Source: Methyloceanibacter sp. wino2 (lineage in GTDB: Bacteria > Pseudomonadota > Alphaproteobacteria > Rhizobiales > Methyloligellaceae). From it: 64,000 nt of DNA. Each line of letters opens with the position of its first letter. Position 1 is the stretch's first letter. This document shows, piece after piece, positions 53,453 to 61,801 of this stretch. Below the pieces are notes generated by a model. The model did no database searches and was not told where the DNA came from. It saw only the letters and a list, made by a program, of their open reading frames with translations. The translations under genes and the position numbers were made by a program. Location: the NCBI RefSeq assembly GCF_003071365.1, contig NZ_CP028960.1:372001-436000 (forward strand), given 5' to 3'.

Positions 53453-54798
53453 ACGAACACTCGAATCTACAGGGCTCGCAGTCCGCAGAAGAGATCATCG
53501 CGCTCGACAAGCGCCATGTCTGGCACCCCTACACGCAGCACGGTATCGAAGTCGAACCGCCCGTGATCGCGCGCGCCAAGGGCGCCTCGCTGTTCGACGC
53601 GGACGGGCGCGAGATTCTGGACATGATCTCGTCCTGGTGGACGTGCACGCATGGGCATGCCCATCCCAAGATCAACGCGGCGCTCGCCCGCCAGGCTGAC
53701 ACGTTGGAACACATCATGTTCGCCGGCTTCACCCATGCGCCGGCGGTCAATCTCGCCAAGGCGCTCTCCGAGCTGTTACCCGGCGATCTGAACCGGGTGT
53801 TCTTCACCGATGACGGCTCCACCGCCGTCGAGACCGCCATCAAGGTCGCCTACAAATCCTGGGTCAATCGCGGCCAAACCCGTCGGACGTTGATCGCCTT
53901 CGACGGCGGCTATCACGGCGACACGCTCGGCGCGATGTCGGTCGGCCGCAGTTCCCAGATGTTCGGCGCCTTCAAGGATTTGATGTGCGACGTCCGGGTC
54001 GTGCCCTACCCCGCCACGTTCGAAGGCGACGATGCGGTCGAGGAGCGCGAGGCCGGAGCCCTGTCCGCGCTCGAGGCACTTTTGGCAAACCACAAGCAAA
54101 ACATCGCGGCGATGATCATCGAGCCGATGATGCAGGGCGCGGCCGGCATCCGCATTTGCCGCCCGAGCTTTCTCAAGCGCATGGTGGCCATGGCGCGCGA
54201 GGCCAAGGTGCTGGTGATCTTCGACGAGGTCGCGACCGGCTTCGGGCGTACCGGCAAGCTCTTCGCCATGGAGCATGCGGAGGTCACGCCCGATATCGTC
54301 TGCCTGTCCAAGGGTCTGACGGGCGGATACATGGCGCTCGCGGCCACGGTCGTGCGCGATCAGCTGTTCGATATCTTTCTCGGACACGATTTCGACCGGG
54401 CCCTACCGCACGGCCATTCGTTCACCGGCAATCCGCTGGCCTGCGCGGTGGCGCTGGCCTCACTCGGCCTCTACGAAGAAGAGCAGACGATGGCGCGGAT
54501 CGCCGAGATCAATGCGCATCACCGCACGATGCTCGACGTCCTGGCGGCACGTACCGACGTGATGCGGCCCCGGACGCTCGGATCGGCGCTCGCCTTCGAT
54601 TTCGGCAGCGACACCCAGTACCAGTCGGAGGCGAGCCTAAAACTTCGGGCTTGGTATCTGGCGAACGGGCTCAACATTCGGCCCATCGGCTCGACGGTCT
54701 ATCTGATGCCACCCTACTGCATCACGGACGAGGAACTCGCCCGCGCCTACGCCACCATGATCGAAGGCATGGACCGGCTGGCTTCAGGGTCGCTCTAG
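53449..54798 (+). CDS. bioA: Adenosylmethionine--8-amino-7-oxononanoate aminotransferase
   Basis: A 449-residue PLP class III aminotransferase that makes 7,8-diaminononanoate. The family signature ISSWWTCTHGHAHPKINAAL (two Trp near the active site) identifies BioA. FTDDGSTAVETAIKVAYKSW binds the cofactor phosphate, IFDEVATGFGRTGKLFA is the Asp that contacts PLP nitrogen, and SKGLTGGYMALA has the Schiff-base Lys. The start is GTG 53449. The last 15 bases overlap the converging bioC gene. Confidence 0.95.
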   Translation: MNEHSNLQGSQSAEEIIALDKRHVWHPYTQHGIEVEPPVIARAKGASLFDADGREILDMISSWWTCTHGHAHPKINAALARQADTLEHIMFAGFTHAPAVNLAKALSELLPGDLNRVFFTDDGSTAVETAIKVAYKSWVNRGQTRRTLIAFDGGYHGDTLGAMSVGRSSQMFGAFKDLMCDVRVVPYPATFEGDDAVEEREAGALSALEALLANHKQNIAAMIIEPMMQGAAGIRICRPSFLKRMVAMAREAKVLVIFDEVATGFGRTGKLFAMEHAEVTPDIVCLSKGLTGGYMALAATVVRDQLFDIFLGHDFDRALPHGHSFTGNPLACAVALASLGLYEEEQTMARIAEINAHHRTMLDVLAARTDVMRPRTLGSALAFDFGSDTQYQSEASLKLRAWYLANGLNIRPIGSTVYLMPPYCITDEELARAYATMIEGMDRLASGSL

Positions 54799-55530
54799 AC
54801 GCCCATAGACGATGTGCCAGGTCACGCGGCCGCCGAAGCGGATATTGGTCGCGCGGATGGCCCTGCGCAGCGCGCCCGGCGAGAGCGGGTCGTACCCGTC
54901 GCGGGGATGAAGACCGCCCACGGCCTGCATGCGCCGGAGGAAGGAATGTGAATCCTTATCGGGCGTTAGATGCTCTTCTTCGACCACGCCGGGCAGTTCC
55001 GGCAGATACGGTGTGCCGCTCGGCAGACCTTCGGTGGCGAGCACGGTGCGCCATTCCGCGAAGCTGTCGGGGCCTAAGGTCGCGAACAGGAGCACGCCGC
55101 CCGGTGCCAGCCGGCGCCGCAGTCCCGTCAGCACGGCGACCGGGCCGTTCAGCCAGTGGAGCATCATGCTGGTGACGATCAGGTCGAGATTCTCGTAGGC
55201 GATGGGTGCGGCTGCATCCATGACCTCGTAAGAGACGTTCGCGCCCGCGCCGTCCAAATTGTTGCGGCAGGCTCCAATCATGCCGGGAGCGGCATCGGTC
55301 AGATGGAACTCGCCTTCGGGATAGCGCGCCACGAGATGACGGCTCAGCAGTCCGGTCCCGCAACCGAGCTCCAGCACCTTCGGTGTCTTGAGATCGGGAA
55401 GGTGTTTCGCGAGCTTTGCCGCGACATCGGCCTGCAGCCCGGCATGCGCTTCGTACACGTCCGCCTTCGCGCCGAACCGGGCCGCGATGGCGGCGCTACG
55501 GCGAGACAGAATTGGCGAATTCAACGACAT
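54784..55530 (-). CDS. bioC: Malonyl-ACP O-methyltransferase BioC-like
   Basis: A 248-residue SAM methyltransferase. Motif I is VLELGCGTGLLSRHLV; motif post-I is EFHLTDAAPGMIGACRNN; LDLIVTSMMLHWLNGP is the BioC-like motif IV (a two-residue LHW core), and GGVLLFATLGPDSFAEWR follows. It methylates malonyl-ACP so the pimeloyl chain can be built by fatty-acid synthase. The start ATG 55530 lies 35 bases inside the upstream bioH gene. Confidence 0.86.
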   Translation of the reverse strand: MSLNSPILSRRSAAIAARFGAKADVYEAHAGLQADVAAKLAKHLPDLKTPKVLELGCGTGLLSRHLVARYPEGEFHLTDAAPGMIGACRNNLDGAGANVSYEVMDAAAPIAYENLDLIVTSMMLHWLNGPVAVLTGLRRRLAPGGVLLFATLGPDSFAEWRTVLATEGLPSGTPYLPELPGVVEEEHLTPDKDSHSFLRRMQAVGGLHPRDGYDPLSPGALRRAIRATNIRFGGRVTWHIVYGRLERP

Positions 55531-56125
55531 GCTTGGCACACCACTCCGGAAACTTGATCGGCAGGACATGGCCGCCTTCGGCCCGCCAAACCACATTCTC
55601 CTCGCCCCAAATGGCCTCGGTCATCGCCGGCGGGACGATGAGGTCGTCTCGGGTTGCAAGGCTAAGAACTGGACATCTAAGGCTTTTCCGAATGTCCTCT
55701 GCGTCCCACTGTATTAGCCAATCGAGCCCTTCGCGCAAGCGGTCGGCGTTCAAAGCCGCCGCCGGCGCAAAGCCGGGCGCCCCGCATGATCCCCAAAAGG
55801 CCTCCATCGTACCGGCCGGATCGCGATCGATGCCCCGCTTCAACGCGACGACACGGGACTTCGGCACATGGGGGCAATAGCGGTCGAAACCCTGGATGGA
55901 CACCAGCCCCCGGAACCGGGCGCCCCCGTTCTTGAGCAGCCACAGCACGCCGAGCGAATGTCCGATCGCGATCGCATCCTCGGGCCAGTCTGGATCGACA
56001 GAACTCTCAGCGCCTTCGACGAAGCCCAGGTCGACCACAGTCGTTTCGGCGCCCCCGAGTTGCGCGATCAGGGGTGCCCAGATGGACGCGTTGAATCCCC
56101 AGCCGTGAACGAGAACAAAATGCAT
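55496..56125 (-). CDS. bioH: Pimeloyl-ACP methyl ester esterase BioH-like (alpha/beta hydrolase)
   Basis: A 209-residue alpha/beta hydrolase. The oxyanion region is FVLVHGWGFNASIW, the nucleophile is Ser57 in AIGHSLGVL, the acid is in ATRDDLIVPP and the His in EGGHVLPI. It follows bioF by one intergenic base and precedes bioC with overlap, so it is the esterase that ends the BioC-started pimeloyl cycle. It is shorter than E. coli BioH (256 residues) mainly in the lid. Confidence 0.82.
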   Translation of the reverse strand: MHFVLVHGWGFNASIWAPLIAQLGGAETTVVDLGFVEGAESSVDPDWPEDAIAIGHSLGVLWLLKNGGARFRGLVSIQGFDRYCPHVPKSRVVALKRGIDRDPAGTMEAFWGSCGAPGFAPAAALNADRLREGLDWLIQWDAEDIRKSLRCPVLSLATRDDLIVPPAMTEAIWGEENVVWRAEGGHVLPIKFPEWCAKHVVEFANSVSP

Positions 56126-56126
56126 C

Positions 56127-57314
56127 TCAGTTCGACGCCGCCTCGGCCAAGCGGCTCGCGGAAGCCTCCAAGGCCGCCAATAGCTCGTCCACATCCTCCG
56201 GCCCGTGGGCGGCCGTGAACACGCAGCGGACACGGGACGTCCCCTGCGGCACCGTCGGGGGGCGGATGGCGGTCGCCCAGAACCCGGCTTCGCGTAAGGC
56301 CTCGCTCATTCGAAGGGCGTCTTCGGCCGTGCCGGCGACCACGGGCACGATCTGGGTCGAGGACCCCGCCGTGTCGTATCCAAGGCCGTGGGCCTCGCGG
56401 CGGAAATGGGCCGAAAGATCCGCCACGCGAGCGCGCTCCGCATCGAGCGTCGGCAGGAGGTCGAGCGCCGCATCGATCGCGCCCAGGACCTGCGGCGGGA
56501 GTGCCGTCGAATAGATCAGCGCGCCGCAGCGGTTCACGAGGTAATCGCGCATGGTGTCCGAGCAGGCGACATAGGCGCCGAAACTCCCCAGCGCCTTCGA
56601 GAAGGTGCCGATCACCACGTCGGCGCCCTGGGACAGCCCGCGGCCGCCCTCCCCGAGGATGCCGGTGGCGTGGGCGTCGTCGACCACCAGCATCGCGCCA
56701 TGCTCGCGCGCGAGCTTCGCGATTTGGGGGATCGGCGCAATATCGCCGTCCATGGAGAACACGCTCTCGGTCAGAATGAATTTAGGGCGCTGGTGCGTGG
56801 CGTGCCGGTCCAGCAGGTCAGCGAGATGACCTGCGTCCAGATGCCGGTACCGGATTTGGGCGACGCCCGCGGCCTGACAGCCGAAATGCATGCTGGCGTG
56901 GTTGAGGCGGTCGGAAAAGACCAGCGGGTCGGCGCCGAGGACCTGCTTGTCGAACAGCGCCTTCAAGACGCCCGCATTGGCCTGGAAGCCCGAGGCCATC
57001 ACCAGCGCCGCCGGCTTATTTTTGAGCGCAGCGACCTTCTGCTCGATCTGCCTGAAGAGTTCCAGATTGCCGGTGACGAGGCGCGAAGCCCCCGAGCCCG
57101 TTCCAAACTCCCTCGCCCAGGCGCAGGCGCGCTCGATCAGGGCCTCGTGGAAGCGCAAGGCCAGATAGTCGTTGCTGGCCAGATTGACATAGGTCCGGCC
57201 GCACACCTCCAGCGTCCGCGCCTCGCGCGCGGCGATCTCGGTCAGATCCCGCCGTAGCCGCTCCCGGCTCAGCTTCTCGAGGAAGGCTTCATATCGGCTT
57301 TCGCTTGCCTGCAT
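56127..57314 (-). CDS. bioF: 8-amino-7-oxononanoate synthase
   Basis: A 395-residue PLP alpha-oxoamine synthase that condenses pimeloyl-ACP with L-alanine. The PLP Lys is in GTFSKALGSFGAYVA; VDDAHATGILGEGGRGL holds the Asp and His that contact the cofactor, and YLALRFHEALIERA is the N-terminal substrate loop. It starts a three-gene minus-strand operon (bioF-bioH-bioC). Only 38 bases separate it from the divergent bioB. Confidence 0.95.
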   Translation of the reverse strand: MQASESRYEAFLEKLSRERLRRDLTEIAAREARTLEVCGRTYVNLASNDYLALRFHEALIERACAWAREFGTGSGASRLVTGNLELFRQIEQKVAALKNKPAALVMASGFQANAGVLKALFDKQVLGADPLVFSDRLNHASMHFGCQAAGVAQIRYRHLDAGHLADLLDRHATHQRPKFILTESVFSMDGDIAPIPQIAKLAREHGAMLVVDDAHATGILGEGGRGLSQGADVVIGTFSKALGSFGAYVACSDTMRDYLVNRCGALIYSTALPPQVLGAIDAALDLLPTLDAERARVADLSAHFRREAHGLGYDTAGSSTQIVPVVAGTAEDALRMSEALREAGFWATAIRPPTVPQGTSRVRCVFTAAHGPEDVDELLAALEASASRLAEAASN

Positions 57315-57352
57315 GATCCTGTATTAGCGTTAGGTCTTATCCCCAGCAATCA

Positions 57353-58408
57353 ATGGCTTGGAGTCCCGTGACAGAAACGTTGGAAAGCTTGAATCCTTTC
57401 AAGGGTCTAATTCGCCAGGCGGAACGAGAGGGCGAGCCCCGCCCTGCCATACGCCATGACTGGCAAACCTTCGAAATCGTGGACCTGCTTCAGGCGCCGC
57501 TGTTTGAGTTGCTGGACGAAGCGCGCGCCGTCAACCGCCGGTTCCATGCGGACGGGCAGGTTCAGCTCGCGAGCTTGCTTTCCATCAAGACCGGCGCTTG
57601 CCCCGAGGATTGCAAATACTGTCCGCAGTCCGCGCACTACGCCAAGAAGACGGGCCTGGAGCGTGAGTCCCTGCTCGACGTGGACGACGTCCTCTCCAAG
57701 GCGAAGCTCGCCAAGGACGCCGGGGCCTCCCGCTTCTGCATGGGCGCAGCCTGGCGCCAGGTGAAAGACGGGCCCGAGTTCGACAAGGTCCTCGACATGG
57801 TGCGCGGTGTGCGGGACCTCGAAATGGAAGCCTGCGTCACGCTGGGCATGGTCACGAAGGATCAGGCGGACCGCCTCGCCGAGGCGGGACTCACCGCCTA
57901 CAACCACAACCTCGATACCTCGCCCGAGTTCTACGAAGAGATCATCACCACGCGGACCTATGAGGACCGGCTGGAGACAATTGCCAATGTGCGTAGCGCC
58001 GGTGTCGAAGTCTGCAGCGGCGGCATCATCGGCATGGGCGAGACCATCGAGGACCGCGCGCGCCTGCTCCAGGAACTGGCCACGCTGGACCCGCACCCGG
58101 AAAGCGTGCCGATCAACGCCCTGGTGCCCGTACCCGGAACCCCCCTCGAAAGCCAGACCAAGGTCGAGCCGCTCGAACTCGTCCGCATGGTGGCGACGGC
58201 GCGCATCCTGATGCCGACCTCGTTCGTACGGTTGTCGGCGGGGCGTGAGGCGCTGAACCGCGAGGCGCAGATCCTGTGTTTCCTCGCCGGCGCCAACTCG
58301 ATCTTCTACGGCGAGAAGCTGCTGACCACCGCCAACAACGACGCAGCCGACGACCGCGCGCTGATCGAAGAGGCGGGGCTAAGGATCAAGCCCGTCTGCG
58401 CTTCCTGA
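57353..58408 (+). CDS. bioB: Biotin synthase
   Basis: A 351-residue radical-SAM enzyme that inserts sulfur into dethiobiotin. The 4Fe-4S motif is CPEDCKYC (Cys83, Cys87, Cys90); [15 protein letters not shown] and [13 protein letters not shown] are family segments, and [20 protein letters not shown] has the Arg that ligates the 2Fe-2S cluster. The start could be ATG 57353 or GTG 57368; the GTG has GGAG 4 bases upstream. It diverges from bioF over 38 bases. Confidence 0.95.
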   Translation: MAWSPVTETLESLNPFKGLIRQAEREGEPRPAIRHDWQTFEIVDLLQAPLFELLDEARAVNRRFHADGQVQLASLLSIKTGACPEDCKYCPQSAHYAKKTGLERESLLDVDDVLSKAKLAKDAGASRFCMGAAWRQVKDGPEFDKVLDMVRGVRDLEMEACVTLGMVTKDQADRLAEAGLTAYNHNLDTSPEFYEEIITTRTYEDRLETIANVRSAGVEVCSGGIIGMGETIEDRARLLQELATLDPHPESVPINALVPVPGTPLESQTKVEPLELVRMVATARILMPTSFVRLSAGREALNREAQILCFLAGANSIFYGEKLLTTANNDAADDRALIEEAGLRIKPVCAS

Positions 58409-58424
58409 GGTTTCCGACCCGCCA

Positions 58425-59312
58425 ATGTCCCGCATCGTCTATGTGAACGGCGCATTCGAGCCCGAGGAAGAGGCGAAAGTCTCCGTATTCGACCGGGGAT
58501 TCCTTTTCGGCGACGCCGTCTACGAGGTGACGGCGGTCCTGGATGGGCGGCTTGTGGACTTCAAAGGGCATCTCGCGCGCCTCGACCGGTCGCTCGGCGA
58601 GATCGAGATTCCCCGCCCCATGCCGGACGAGGGTCTGCGCGAAGTGCACGAGACCCTTATCGCCGAGAACCAGGTGGACGAAGGGGTCGTTTATCTCCAG
58701 ATCAGCCGCGGCTCCGCCGAGCGAGACTTCGCCTATCCCCCCTCGCCTCTCCCGACCGTTGTCGCCTTTACCCAGACGCGCCCGCTTGTGAACACACCCC
58801 AAGCCGAGACCGGCGTGGACGTGATCACCATTCCCGACATTCGCTGGAAGCGGCGGGACATCAAGTCGACCTCCATGCTGGCTCAGGCCATGGGCAAGCA
58901 GGAAGCGAAAGCCCGCGGCGCCTATGAAGCGTGGATGGTCGAGGACGGCGCCGTGACCGAGGGGACGTCATCCTCGGCCTTCATCGTGGATGCGCAGGGC
59001 GTGCTCCGCACCCAGCCCCTGGGACCGCAAATCCTGCCGGGCGTCACGCGGCGCGCGATCCTGCGGCTGGCCGAGGTCGACGGCGTGTCCTTCGAGGAGC
59101 GCCCGTTCAGCGTGGAGGAGGCCTACGGCGCACGCGAAGCCTTCCTGACGGCGGCGTCAGCCTTCGTGCTCCCGATCGTGACGATCGACGGCCGCGCCAT
59201 CGGCACCGGTGAACCGGGGCCGATCGCCCGCGCCTTCCGAGCGCACTACATCGCCGAGGCCCGCGCCGCGTCCGCCTCAACTAAGCGCGTATCGGGCGGC
59301 AACGCCGAGTAG
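58425..59312 (+). CDS. D-amino-acid aminotransferase (class IV PLP enzyme)
   Basis: A 295-residue fold-type IV aminotransferase. FDRGFLFGDAVYEVT is the class IV N-terminal signature; WKRRDIKSTSMLAQAM carries the PLP Lys, and VTEGTSSSAFIVDAQG the phosphate contacts. The RRDIKS context favours D-amino-acid transaminase over branched-chain or 4-amino-4-deoxychorismate enzymes. It lies 16 bases after bioB, so it may share that transcript. It could supply D-glutamate or degrade D-alanine. Confidence 0.84.
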   Translation: MSRIVYVNGAFEPEEEAKVSVFDRGFLFGDAVYEVTAVLDGRLVDFKGHLARLDRSLGEIEIPRPMPDEGLREVHETLIAENQVDEGVVYLQISRGSAERDFAYPPSPLPTVVAFTQTRPLVNTPQAETGVDVITIPDIRWKRRDIKSTSMLAQAMGKQEAKARGAYEAWMVEDGAVTEGTSSSAFIVDAQGVLRTQPLGPQILPGVTRRAILRLAEVDGVSFEERPFSVEEAYGAREAFLTAASAFVLPIVTIDGRAIGTGEPGPIARAFRAHYIAEARAASASTKRVSGGNAE

Positions 59313-59440
59313 TACTCCTTCTTCGTGTTGTCGACGACACACGAGAGCCAGTTGTCGTCCCCGAACTTGCAGCCGTGCCGCTTGCTCTGCACCAAGGCCA
59401 GGATCGCGATGGCCACGATCACCAAAAGCAGAAATCTCAT
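59246..59440 (-). CDS. Small single-helix membrane protein
   Basis: A 64-residue protein with an N-terminal helix (MRFLLLVIVAIAILALVQSK) and a short hydrophilic tail containing two cysteines (HGCKFGDDNWLSCVVDNTKK). ATG 59440 has GGAGGGA 7 bases upstream, an excellent site for such a short gene. Its last 67 bases overlap the end of the aminotransferase gene on the other strand. The two cysteines in the periplasmic tail may form a disulfide. Function unknown. Confidence 0.62.
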   Translation of the reverse strand: MRFLLLVIVAIAILALVQSKRHGCKFGDDNWLSCVVDNTKKEYYSALPPDTRLVEADAARASAM

Positions 59441-59706
59441 CGATAAGTCCCTCCACGCACCGAAGCCATCATAGTGCAAGACGGGCCGGCCCAAGGCAAA
59501 GGCCGCGGATCGGTGGCATGCCGCGGCGGCCTGCCGGGTGGTCAAGACTCCATTCGCGGGCCTTGGAGAAGTGGCGGTCGTAACCAGAACTCTGGACGGC
59601 CGCCGTTTGAAAAAGGCTCATGCTTTCAGTGCATTGATGACGCCTCTTCTGCCACTCGCCCGCGACCGCGCCATGGTAATTTCGAGACCCTACCTAAGGA
59701 GGCCAC

Positions 59707-60543
59707 ATGCGCGCTGCCACCCCCCTTGCCCTGCTCGCCTTGGCGACGATTTTGGCGTGGCCCATGGCCGCTCCCCAACCGGCCATGGCCGGCGAAGCCG
59801 ATTTGCCGGACGTCTGGACGGCCTTGCGGGCACAAACCTTCGGCGACCGCGCCATCGCCGAAGAGGACGGCATGGTCACGCTCGATGCGCCCGTGACCGC
59901 ACTGGATGCCGCGGTCGTTCCCCTAACCGTGCACATTCCCGCCTCTGTCGAGGGTCGGCCGAAATCGCTGACGCTCTTCATCGATCAGAACCCGGACCCG
60001 AAGGTGGCAACGCTGACATTTGGGCCGGCAGCAGGCGCCGAGGGAGAGCGCTTCTTCAACACCCGCGTCCGCATCGAGCGATTCTCCCATGTGCGTGCCG
60101 TCCTCGAGACGGAAGACGGCACGCTGCACATGGCGACGAAATACGTGCAGGCGGCCGGCGGGTGCGCGGCCATGAATGCGAAAGACCCCGATGAAGAGCG
60201 CAAAGGGCTCGGCCGCATCCAGGTGAAGGCCGTCCCGCCGGAGCAGGTCGGCAGCCCGAACTGGACCGGCCAGGTGATGATCAAGCACCCGAACAGCAAC
60301 GGCATGCAGATGGACATCGATAGCGGCGGTTACATTCCGATGCGCTACGTCAAGGATGTCTCGGTGTCGCGCGACGGAGAGGAAGTCTTCTCCCTCGACG
60401 CCACGTTCTCGATCTCGACAAATCCCAACTTCCGCTTCTCCTTCGGCAAGGGCGACGAGAACGCGCTCGAGGTTACGATCGTCGACACGGACGGAGAGAC
60501 GTTCGAAGGTAAGACCGGGCCGGAAGCTTCCAAGGACTCGTGA
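59707..60543 (+). CDS. Quinoprotein dehydrogenase-associated SoxYZ-like carrier protein
   Basis: A 278-residue exported protein (signal peptide ending AMA, about residue 27). It fuses a SoxY-like domain (about 45-155: SLTLFIDQNPDPKVATLTFG, then MATKYVQAAGGC) with a SoxZ-like domain (about 175-265: VMIKHPNSNGMQMDIDSGGY to VTIVDTDGETFEGK). The GGC element matches the site where SoxY carries its cofactor-like thiol, here followed by AAM instead of GG. This fused family is usually found next to PQQ-dependent methanol or alcohol dehydrogenases in methylotrophs. No such dehydrogenase is in the window. Confidence 0.82.
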   Translation: MRAATPLALLALATILAWPMAAPQPAMAGEADLPDVWTALRAQTFGDRAIAEEDGMVTLDAPVTALDAAVVPLTVHIPASVEGRPKSLTLFIDQNPDPKVATLTFGPAAGAEGERFFNTRVRIERFSHVRAVLETEDGTLHMATKYVQAAGGCAAMNAKDPDEERKGLGRIQVKAVPPEQVGSPNWTGQVMIKHPNSNGMQMDIDSGGYIPMRYVKDVSVSRDGEEVFSLDATFSISTNPNFRFSFGKGDENALEVTIVDTDGETFEGKTGPEASKDS

Positions 60544-60636
60544 GCGGCAACTCCCGGGTCAACGTCGATGCGCATCCGGTGACTGCTTCTGATCCTATCG
60601 GACTTCGGTCTTGCCTACCTTCAGGGTCTCGTCACC

Positions 60637-61427
60637 TCAGTACTCCAGGGCAACCGTTGCGCGGAGAGCCACGTCGTTCGAATTATCGGTCAAACCAAAA
60701 AGTGCACCGACCCCCATGACCCATTCGGCGTCGTTGCCGGGGCTCTCCATCTCGTTAGCTTCGGCGTAGGGCTTGGAGAACCAGTACACACCTGAGCCAA
60801 ACAGATGCTCTTGCTCTCTGGCGGGGCCAGCGTTCGCGAGGTCTTCAATCTCTCCAAAGCCAAGCGCGGCGACTGACCAATGCGGGGCGAAGCGATATTG
60901 AAGCTGCGCGGCGTATTCCAGGCCGAGAGCCTCCTGATCGGCGTCGTCTATTTGTTCGACCAGCACCGGATTGAGCGTGGCGAGCCACCTGCCTTGGGAA
61001 AGCTCCACCACCGGACCGAACTCGAACTCGTCGGGCTCGCCGCCGTCCACGAACTGAGAAAAAGGTCCATAGCCGAGCATCAGCGCGAGACCGAAAGAGC
61101 CGCCATCGCGTGGCACGAGTACAAACTGCGTCTCGAACCCGACCGACACAAACTCGATGTCGCCGCCAAACTGCTGCTCGACATTTGGCGTGACTCTCAC
61201 CATCCACCAGTCGGAAACGGCATACTGGAACTCGACTTCATGGCTTTGCCGAATCGCATCGTCAGTGGTCGAGGGCGACCCCCAGTGCTGCGCGCCGCGA
61301 TATTCGACCTCGATCTCGCCTTCTCTCCGTCAACTTACGGGATCTCAAACTCTGCCCACGCGAGTGAATCGGCCAACATCATCCCAACGAACGTGCCGAG
61401 CGCGGCTATTCTAGCCGTCTTGTCCAT
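60637..61427 (-). pseudogene. Outer-membrane barrel-type protein, disrupted by a stop and a frameshift
   Basis: An open signal peptide begins at ATG 61427 (MDKTARIAALGTFVGMMLAD then SLAWAEFEIP) and stops at TAA (61335-61337). Reading past that stop gives VDGEK, and adding one G at the GG on the minus strand (61319-61320) leads into GEIEVEYRGAQHWGSPSTTD, continuing in the frame that is open to the stop at 60637. The restored product is about 263 residues with a periodic aromatic/Gly strand pattern (ATLNPVLVEQI, AALGFGEIED, VALRATVALEY at the end) typical of a small outer-membrane barrel. Two separate lesions make this likely a real pseudogene. Confidence 0.72.
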
Positions 61428-61801
61428 AGGCTCCCCCCTGTTTTGGGAAAAGTCTATTGGGACGAGACTGACAATCCACTGATAGAGCAGGAACTACACT
61501 GGCAGACTTGCGGGAAGTCTTGGCATGATCTCGCGGGAGAATTTCCCGGATGCCTTAGTGCACCAGGTGTCGCGATTGGCGAAACGGTCCAAACCCTAGC
61601 GAGGATGAGCGACCAAGGAGATTTTGGCCGCTTTTCAGCCGCTTTCGGCACCTCGCCTCCCTACCATTCTCGCCGGCCAGACGCCTCCTCATGAGCCCAA
61701 ACAGGCACGCCCAGCTGTGACCGCCTCCACAAGTGGTCCTTGTTTGTAGTATGGCTCTCCTGCCGCAACGGCAATTTCAACAACAATCAAGCGGGGCAAA
61801 A
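61428..61801. other. Gene-free stretch before asnB
   Basis: An 83-codon frame starting TTG at 61443 has no motif, no Shine-Dalgarno and an unusual composition. The region should contain the asnB promoter. I see no terminator or RNA gene. Confidence 0.35.

Noticed and set aside
57315-57352. BioR operator between bioF and bioB
   Set aside because: No TTAT-x2-ATAA palindrome; only a partial CTTATCC is present.
61443-61694. 83-codon frame between the pseudogene and asnB
   Set aside because: TTG start, no Shine-Dalgarno, no recognisable fold or signal peptide.
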